This document shows, one piece after another, positions 57,264 to 64,000 of a DNA stretch of 64,000 bases. The DNA lies in NCBI GenBank assembly GCA_021396245.1, contig WNYE01000007.1, positions 124,001 to 188,000 of the forward strand, in the 5' to 3' direction. Below the pieces are notes generated by a model. The model did not search any database and had not been told where the DNA came from. It was given only the letters and a program-made list of their open reading frames with translations. Source of the stretch: Sporothrix humicola. Lineage: Eukaryota; Ascomycota; Sordariomycetes; Ophiostomatales; Ophiostomataceae. The stretch's first letter is position 1; every line of letters begins with the position of its first letter. The position numbers and the translations under genes were made by a program.

Positions 57264-59039
57264 CTACGACTGCGAGTTGGACCCGTAGTTCGCTCGGCTG
57301 TTGTTGCTCGCGCGGCCCGTGATATCTTGCCACGTCGCGCCAAACCGCCGGCCTGTGCTCGCCAGCAGGCCTTCCTCTTCGTCCGCCTCGGCCTCCTCGT
57401 CAATCTCCGACAGGTTCAGCCGCGGCGTCCGGAACAGCGACGTCGCAAACACAATCAGGAACACGGCCAAAAAGGCAAACTGCGCCCAAAAGTCAATGGC
57501 GCCAAACACGGGCCAATTGAGCGTCAGCCGGTTGAGGAACGTCGACATGACCGTCGGCGTGCACACGTCCTTGGCCGCCTTGTCCTGGTACGCCTCGGAG
57601 CACGGCTTGATCCAGTCGGGGTGGCCGGTGCAGTCAGGCTGCTCGCCCGGGTGCAGCGGCGGGTTCATGCAGAACGTCTGCGTGCCGAAGTTGCTGTACT
57701 GCGGCGCCACAAGCATGGCCACAGCGTAGTTGATGGCCAAGATCATGAGCGCAAGCATCACGGTGGCTGCCAAAATCGCCTGCGGCGCCGTGCGGCCCTT
57801 CTTGATCTGGAAAATGCGCACCCAGAGGAAGCGGATGCCAATGGCGGCGAGGCCCGAGATGGAGGTGCTGAAGAAGTAGAGAACCAACAAAGCCATCAGC
57901 ACGTAGTCGACGGGGAATGCCCTTGCCGCCTTCATAAAGATCCAGTTCATCGGCTGGAACACATTGATGTGGCCCAGAATGTAGCCGCAGTGCTGCTTGC
58001 ACACCGAGTTGGCCGCCTTGTCGATGCCTGTAATTATCATCGAGATGACAATCAGTAGCGACAGCGCCAGGAAGAAAATGCCGCCCAGCAGCTTGAGCGG
58101 GCGGAACACGGCCTGCATCTTGTTCCACACCTTGAACACCCAGCTGCGGCCCTCGCCGCTCGCCTCGGCCGCCAGCCGTTCGCGGCGCACCAGCGTGCGC
58201 TCTTCACGCATCAGCGTCTCCAGCTCGCGACGGTCCTTGGCGGACATGCCGTCGGAACGGCCAGAGTTGCGCATCTCGAGCTGCCGCTGGCGCTCGCGGT
58301 TCTGTTCGAGCGCCGACGCCGTCGTCTGGCTCAGCTGCGGTGCTGAGATCGAGGGGGCCGACTTGATAAACGATATGGGTAGCAGTGCCAGTCCTGCGCC
58401 AGTGTACAGGACGTACAGCAATGTGCCGAGCGTCATCAGCAGGCCGACCGAGAAGGTCAGTGCCTTTTCGCCATTGTTTTCGGCCAGCAGCTTGCGGAAG
58501 TAGTCGAGGTCCAGGTGCCTGCCGGATCCCTTACGACCAGCCGCAGGCACAAAGAAGCCAATGAGGAAGAGCGCCACGACGAGCACCAGGAAGACAATCG
58601 TGTACTTGAACGCGCCCCAGAGCCGCCCGCTGAACGACCTGTTGCGGTTCTCCTCCTCGTCAATCTCGTCGTACTCCTCGAACCAAAAGTATGTAAAGGG
58701 GATCACCACCAAGCACAGAAGTGCGTCGAAGCTGTACAAAGTATAGTAGGCGATCTTGAGCGTGCTCAGAATGCCGTCGACGTGTTCGGGAGTGGCCCAG
58801 TCCTTCTTGGCACCGAGGGCGGTCGCGGTTGTCGACGACACAAGGGCAATGTCGACGGGGAGGAGGAAGACGGTCGCGAGGAGAGCCGTGATGCTAACTA
58901 TCGCGACGGAGCTGACGACTGCTGAGCGGTCGCGCGGTGCCTGCCATGTAAACGTCGTGATGACGGCAGCCACCAGTGCCAGGCCGACGGCCACCGCATA
59001 GGCGATCCAGATCAGGCTGGTCTGTAAAAGGCCGGCCAT
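57264..59039 (-). CDS. LMBD1-type probable lysosomal cobalamin transporter
   Basis: Polytopic membrane protein, single exon, 591 residues, close to the size of vertebrate LMBRD1 and of fungal proteins annotated as probable lysosomal cobalamin transporter. About nine hydrophobic segments are visible: five in the first 240 residues, then a charged loop (about 245-305, EQNRERQRQLEMRN) and four or more in the second half. The second half includes CKQHCGYILGHINVFQPMNW and the Cys-containing lumenal loop TFCMNPPLHPGEQPDCTG, which are typical of the family. The tail is acidic with EEEGLL, a possible dileucine sorting signal to the vacuole. Many fungi do not use cobalamin, so the transported substrate is uncertain. 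Confidence 0.9.
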   Translation of the reverse strand: MAGLLQTSLIWIAYAVAVGLALVAAVITTFTWQAPRDRSAVVSSVAIVSITALLATVFLLPVDIALVSSTTATALGAKKDWATPEHVDGILSTLKIAYYTLYSFDALLCLVVIPFTYFWFEEYDEIDEEENRNRSFSGRLWGAFKYTIVFLVLVVALFLIGFFVPAAGRKGSGRHLDLDYFRKLLAENNGEKALTFSVGLLMTLGTLLYVLYTGAGLALLPISFIKSAPSISAPQLSQTTASALEQNRERQRQLEMRNSGRSDGMSAKDRRELETLMREERTLVRRERLAAEASGEGRSWVFKVWNKMQAVFRPLKLLGGIFFLALSLLIVISMIITGIDKAANSVCKQHCGYILGHINVFQPMNWIFMKAARAFPVDYVLMALLVLYFFSTSISGLAAIGIRFLWVRIFQIKKGRTAPQAILAATVMLALMILAINYAVAMLVAPQYSNFGTQTFCMNPPLHPGEQPDCTGHPDWIKPCSEAYQDKAAKDVCTPTVMSTFLNRLTLNWPVFGAIDFWAQFAFLAVFLIVFATSLFRTPRLNLSEIDEEAEADEEEGLLASTGRRFGATWQDITGRASNNSRANYGSNSQS

Positions 59040-60135
59040 CTTGGCGAAAAGATACAGCCGGGCCTAGATGTAAATAGAGTCGAGAAGAGAGAATATCCTG
59101 TCGCAGCCTGTGCGGGGACGGGACGGGACGGGAAAACGGGTGGGGTTGTATTCGTGTGTTCGAATGGCAAATGGTAACCGGTGTAGCCGGTCGAACGGGC
59201 TTCGGATGGGCGAGTGAGTGTGCGGATACCGAAACTGTGGATGACAGAGAAAGTCGAGAATCGATCTCGACCACTTCGATTGGATCCGCGGGATTATGGG
59301 GTTAAAAGGTTGCCGCTGGATGGGGCTGCAGCTGCATGTTGGCACCCTACGATGGAGGGCTGGAATGCGCGCGCGGTAGGTGTTGTGCTTGTCGGCTCGT
59401 GTGTTGGCGGAGACTGTGGCAGCGCGGTGTTGTTGTTTGGAATGAAGATCGAGGGAGAAACGATGTGATGAGGAGAAACGAAGGGAGGGAAAATATTAAG
59501 GGAGAAAGGAGGAAAGAGGATACGTGAGAAATTGCCAATCGTGGCCCGTGATAAAGTGGAGGAGGGGAAAGAGCAAAGGACAAGTGAAGCGTGTTGAGCG
59601 GATCCAGAAAGTCCGCTCTTTCCAAATCGAAATCGAGAAGCAAAAAGGCAAGAACACGAACAGTTCGTGCCTTCCTCGAAACAGGGTTTCAGGTCGTGAC
59701 GCAATGGAGCATGAAGGACCTCGGGCGCCCGCCAAAAGAAGCTTATGTGGGGCAGATCACACCTGTAGACCAATGAGAGCAGCAGAAATCGGGGCCCCGT
59801 CTGTCCCAAAACTAGCGGCGGCCAGCCCTGAAGGCCGCCTGAAGAAACACTCAGGTGTAACTCTGTGAAGCGTGATTGCACCTGCCGCCAGCCAATCACC
59901 GAGCTCCACTGCTTTCTGCGCGTCGCTTCTGCATTTGGCAATTGGCGTTTGGGACCTTTGTTCCTGCTGCAATGGGCATCGCGACACTAGTTTTTGCTTG
60001 CATCGAATATCCACTGTCGACATCTCAAGCATCACCACAACATAATATCCCCGAAAGCGCTCCATATCGTTTGTCGACAACCACCTCCGCCTGTCGACCG
60101 CGTGGTAACATGGTCGTCCTGTGCGCACGACGACA
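59040..60135. promoter_or_regulatory. Divergent promoter region, LMBD1 / CFT1
   Basis: 1.1 kb between divergent starts. A GGGAC-repeat (GGGACGGGACGGGACGGG) lies at 59115-59133 in the LMBD1 leader. A CCAAT-type element in inverse or direct form appears at 59888-59893 (AGCCAATCACC). No coding frame is supported. Confidence 0.5.
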
Positions 60136-63100
60136 ATGCAGTGCTACACCGAGCTAACACCGCCCACGGGCGTCACGCACTCGCTCTACATCGCCCTGAC
60201 CTCGTCACGGAGTAGCAATCTTGTCGTCGCCAAGTCGTCTCTGCTGCAGGTCTTTGCGACTAAGACGGTAGCCACCGACCTCGACGCCCAGGCCGACGCG
60301 AGCTCGACCGGACAGGCATCTTATGCGCCGGCTGCGGCCTACGACAACCGAATCAACAATGACGACGGCGATGGCCTCGAGGCTTCATTTCTCGGCGGCG
60401 ACTCTGCTCTCTTGCGATCCGACAAGGGCGTCTTAACGAAACTTGTGCTAGTGGCGGAGTTCAAACTGGCAGGGACGGTCACGGGGCTGGCGCGGATCAA
60501 GATAGGAGGCACAAAATCGGGCGGCGATGCATTGCTTCTTGCATTCAAAGACGCACGATTGAGTCTTGTCGAATGGGACCCCGAGTCCAACGATCTGTCG
60601 ACAATCTCTATCCATTACTACGAGCAGGACGAGCTGCAGGGTGCGCCCTGGGCCGCACCGTTAGGCGACTATGCCAACTTCCTCGTGGCTGACCCTGGCA
60701 GCCGATGTGCAGCACTTCGATTCGGTGCTCGAAATCTCGCCATTCTACCCTTCCGTCAGCCCGACGAGGAAGAAGATATCGATATGGACGACGATTGGGA
60801 TGAGGAGCTCGACGGGCCACGGCCGGCCAAAGATGCAGCTGCGGCTGTAGTGACCGGCGCTGGCGCCCCAATCGAGGACACGCCGTTTGCACCTTCTTTC
60901 GTTCTCCGTCTCTCGAATCTCGATCCGAACCTCTTGCACCCAGTGCACCTCTCCTTCCTCCACGAATACCGCGAGCCTACATTTGGTATCCTCTCCTCGT
61001 CCACTCGGCCGTCGACTGTCCTCGGCCGCCGCGACTGTCTGTCGTACATTGTGTTCACGCTCGATCTACAACAAAAGGCGTCCACAACGATTCTATCCGT
61101 CGCCAACCTGCCGCAGGACCTCTTCCGCGTCTTTCCTGTCCCGTCACCCATCGGCGGCGCCCTGCTCCTCGGCACCAACGAGCTCATCCATATCGACCAG
61201 TCGGGACGTGCCAACGGAGTCGCAGTCAACCCTTTTACGAAACAGAGCACATCCTTTGGCCTTGCCGATCAATCAGATCTCGATCTGCGGCTCGAGGGCA
61301 GCAACATAGAGGTGCTGTCTCCCGAGACAGGAGAACTTCTTCTTGTACTGAACGACGGGCGGATTGCTGTCGTGACGCTTGTCGTGGACGGCCGTGTCGT
61401 GTCTGGCGTGACCATCAAAGTTGTCTCTCAAGAAGCGGGCGGTGATATCCTCCTGTCGGGTGTTGCCTCGCTGACTAGAGTCGGTCGGCAGGCACTGTTT
61501 GCCGGCAGTGAAGACTCCGACTCGATCATCCTGGGCTGGTCACGAAAGCAGTCTGAGAATACACGGCGCAAGCAAAAGTCGGGCGACGAACCATTTGACG
61601 ACGCACAAGAAGACGGCGAACTCGAGGACGAAGAAGACGACGACGATCTGTACGGAGATGGCCCGTCAACAATAAACCTATCAGCATCGATTGGTAGTGG
61701 TGGCTCCGGCAAGGGCAGCGGCGACCTCAGCTTCCGTGTCCACGACCGCCTTATCAGCATTGCACCGATCCGAGACATGACCTTTGGCACGCCGCCATTA
61801 GCAGGCGAGGGGAGCAAGTCCGACGCTGACAATCAAAAGAAGATTCGCAGCGATCTCAGTCTGGTTTGCGCCGTCGGCCGCGGCAAAGGAGGAGCGCTGG
61901 CGCTTCTGAACCGGGAGATCAGCCCCGAGCCCATTGGCACATTTGACTTTGCCGAAGCACGAGCACTGTGGACAGTGTGTGCATCCAAGCCGATTCCCAA
62001 GACGCTGCAGGGCGAGAAGGGTGGCGCCACAGTTGGCGATGACTACGAATCGCCAGCCCAATACGACAAGTTTATGATTGTGGCCACCGAAGACGAGGAA
62101 GGCTTTGAGCGGTCAGATGTATATGCCGTCACAGGTACCGGCTTTGAAAAGCTTACCGGCACAGAGTTTGAGCCGGAAGCTGGGTCGACTGTGCACGCCG
62201 GCACAATGGGCAAGCACAAGCGCATCATCCAAGTGCTCAAGTCCGAAGTGCGGTGCTACGATGGAGGTGAGTACATCAGAGTTTTCAATGCACTTTTGTT
62301 TAATCTACTAACGTGTCAGACCTCGGTTTATCACAGATCCTTCCTATGGTGGATGAGGACACTGGCGCCGAGCCCAAGATCCTGAGCGCAAGCATCACAG
62401 ACAAGTACCTGTTGGTGATCCGCGACGACGCGAGCGCATTTGTGGCAGAGATGAATAAGGACTTTGAGCTTGAAGAAATTGAGCGTGAAGACGAGACTCT
62501 GTCGTCAACAAAATGGGCAACGGGCTGTCTTTACAACGACACAACGGGGGCCTTTTCCGACAACATCAACGGTTCCGACAACATCCTCATGTTCCTGCTC
62601 AGCGAAGCAGGACAGTTCCATGTAAGACAACTGCCAGCCTACCCTGAGAGTGTCCGTAAACTAACACGCCGCTAGATCTACTCTGTGCCCTCTCTGAAGC
62701 AGCTCTATGTTGCAGACGGTCTCTGCTACACCCCTCCTCTCTTGTCGGCAGACTATACGGCTAGGCGCGGCACGACGAAAGAAGAGCTAACGGAGCTTCT
62801 GGTGGCCGACCTCGGCGACACTGTCTCCAAATCACCGTATCTCATTTTGCGGCACGCCAACGACGACTTGACCATCTACCAGCCGATCCGGCCAAACACG
62901 GCCGCAGCATCAGACCAGTCAGCGAAGAGCCTCCGTTTCTTGAAGATACCAAACATTGCTTTTGCAAAGGCTTCCCCAGAGGACACTGCTTCTCCACCAG
63001 CACAAGACGGCGAGAGCCCTGCTGCTCGCAGCATGCCACTCCGCGCCTTTGACAGCATTGGCGGTTACAGCACTGTCTTTTTGCCTGGTGCGTCACCCAG

Positions 63101-64000
63101 CTTTGTGCTCAAGTCGGCCAAGTCGTCGCCCAAGGTGCTCAACCTGCAGGGCACGGCGGTGCGCAGTCTCAGTTCGTTCCACACACAAGGCTCCGAGCGC
63201 GGCTTCATCTATGTCGACGTCAAGGGTGCCAGCCGTGTTTGTTCTCTGCCGACCAACACCAACTTTGCTGAGCTCGGTGTGTGTGTCCGCAAAGTCCCAC
63301 TCAACGTCGACGCCAACACAGTCGCCTACCACCCGCCATCGCAAGTGTACGCCGTGGGTGCCAGCACCCTCGTGGACTTTGAGCTGCCCAAGGACGACAC
63401 CCACCGCGCCGAGTGGGCCAAGGAGAACATTACGTTCAAGCCGCAGGTCGAGCAGGGCCAGCTGCAGCTGATCAGCCCTGTGAGCTGGACGGTGATTGAC
63501 ACGGCCGAGATGGAACAGTTCGAGGTGATCATGTGCGTCAAGACGCTGAACCTCGAAGTGTCCGAGGCAACCAACGAGCGCAAGCAGCTGGTGACGGTGG
63601 GCACGGCCATTTCGCGCGGCGAGGACCTGGCCATCAGGGGCCGTGTCTACGTGTTTGACGTGGTCACCGTTATTCCCGAGCCGGGCCGCCCCGAAACCAA
63701 CCGCAAGCTCAAGCTGGTGGCCAAGGAGGACATCCCGCGCGGTGCTGTGACAGCACTGTCCGAAATTGGCACGCAGGGACTGATGCTCGTGGCGCAGGGC
63801 CAAAAGTGTTTGGTGCGCGGCCTCAAGGAGGACGGCACCCTTTTGCCGGTGGCGTTTATGGATATGAACTGCTACGTCACGAGCGTCAAGGAGCTGCCGG
63901 GCACGGGCCTGTGCGTGATGGCAGACGCGTTCAAGGGCGTGTGGTTCACGGGCTACACCGAAGAGCCGTACAAGATGATTCTGTTTGGCAAGAGCAACAC
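60136..64000 (+). CDS. cft1: CFT1/CPSF160, pre-mRNA cleavage and polyadenylation factor (partial)
   Basis: Large beta-propeller scaffold of the cleavage and polyadenylation factor, which binds the AAUAAA-type signal together with its partners in the nucleus. Three exons, 60136-62266, 62320-62621 and 62676 to the window edge, give 1252 residues before the cut; a few hundred residues are missing. It opens MQCYTELTPPTGVTHSLY, then SSNLVVAKSSLLQVF, FKDARLSLVEWDPESNDLST and ISIHYYEQDEL, the family's first propeller signature. Acidic insertions lie at about 215-235 and 490-515. The last visible residues, ILFGKSNT, belong to the C-terminal third. Both introns (53 and 54 bp) have CTAAC branch sites. 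No membrane segment or signal peptide. The call is secure. Confidence 0.95.

Noticed and set aside
1..64000. tRNA, 5S rRNA and CRISPR arrays
   Set aside because: No paired A/B boxes with cloverleaf, no 5S-like sequence and no spaced direct repeats were found by reading. A covariance-model scan would be needed to exclude small RNAs.

Overview
The window is nuclear DNA from a filamentous ascomycete. Introns are short (65-125 bp) with GTRNGT donors and CTRAY-type branch points. Coding regions are GC-rich, intergenic DNA is AT-richer with long pyrimidine tracts, and two Zn(2)Cys(6) regulators are present. Gene content and codon use fit a Sordariomycete. The genus is not determinable by eye; Ophiostomatales is a guess. 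I found no bacterial or viral genes, rRNA, recognisable tRNA or CRISPR array. All exon limits were read by hand from splice consensus and frame continuity.

Left part (1-22.7 kb) is sparse. Positions 1-10358 hold no convincing gene, only microsatellites, a 40-T tract and a possible solo LTR (7944-8349). A Zn(2)Cys(6) regulator (10359-12780, minus) follows, then a small possibly broken gene (about 14814-15220) and more than 7 kb without a credible gene.

Central part (22.7-43 kb): a large CTF1-beta/FarA-like regulator with His, Gln and Asn repeats; cytosolic thioredoxin reductase; a membrane-anchored ZZ-finger/EF-hand protein transcribed divergently from it; a vanillin/salicylaldehyde-type aldehyde dehydrogenase; a DUF1772 membrane protein; a SET-domain protein whose N-terminus appears to lie in two small upstream exons; and an AT-hook, acidic, His-rich protein of unknown function.

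Right part (45-64 kb) is denser and mostly housekeeping: an Mpv17/PMP22 protein, UDP-GlcNAc pyrophosphorylase (chitin and glycan precursor), a TDG/Mug-family DNA glycosylase, a Gly/Ser-rich probable GPI-anchored surface protein, an ANCHR/ZFYVE19-like zinc protein with a GC-AG intron, an LMBD1-type lysosomal cobalamin transporter homologue, and the start of CFT1/CPSF160, which runs off the window. Genes mostly form divergent or convergent pairs. I see no biosynthetic cluster and no evidence that neighbouring genes share a pathway. I also found no clearly new multi-gene system. The most interesting signals are in splicing (hidden exons, tandem donors and acceptors, a GC donor, stop-free introns) and in unusual protein architectures.
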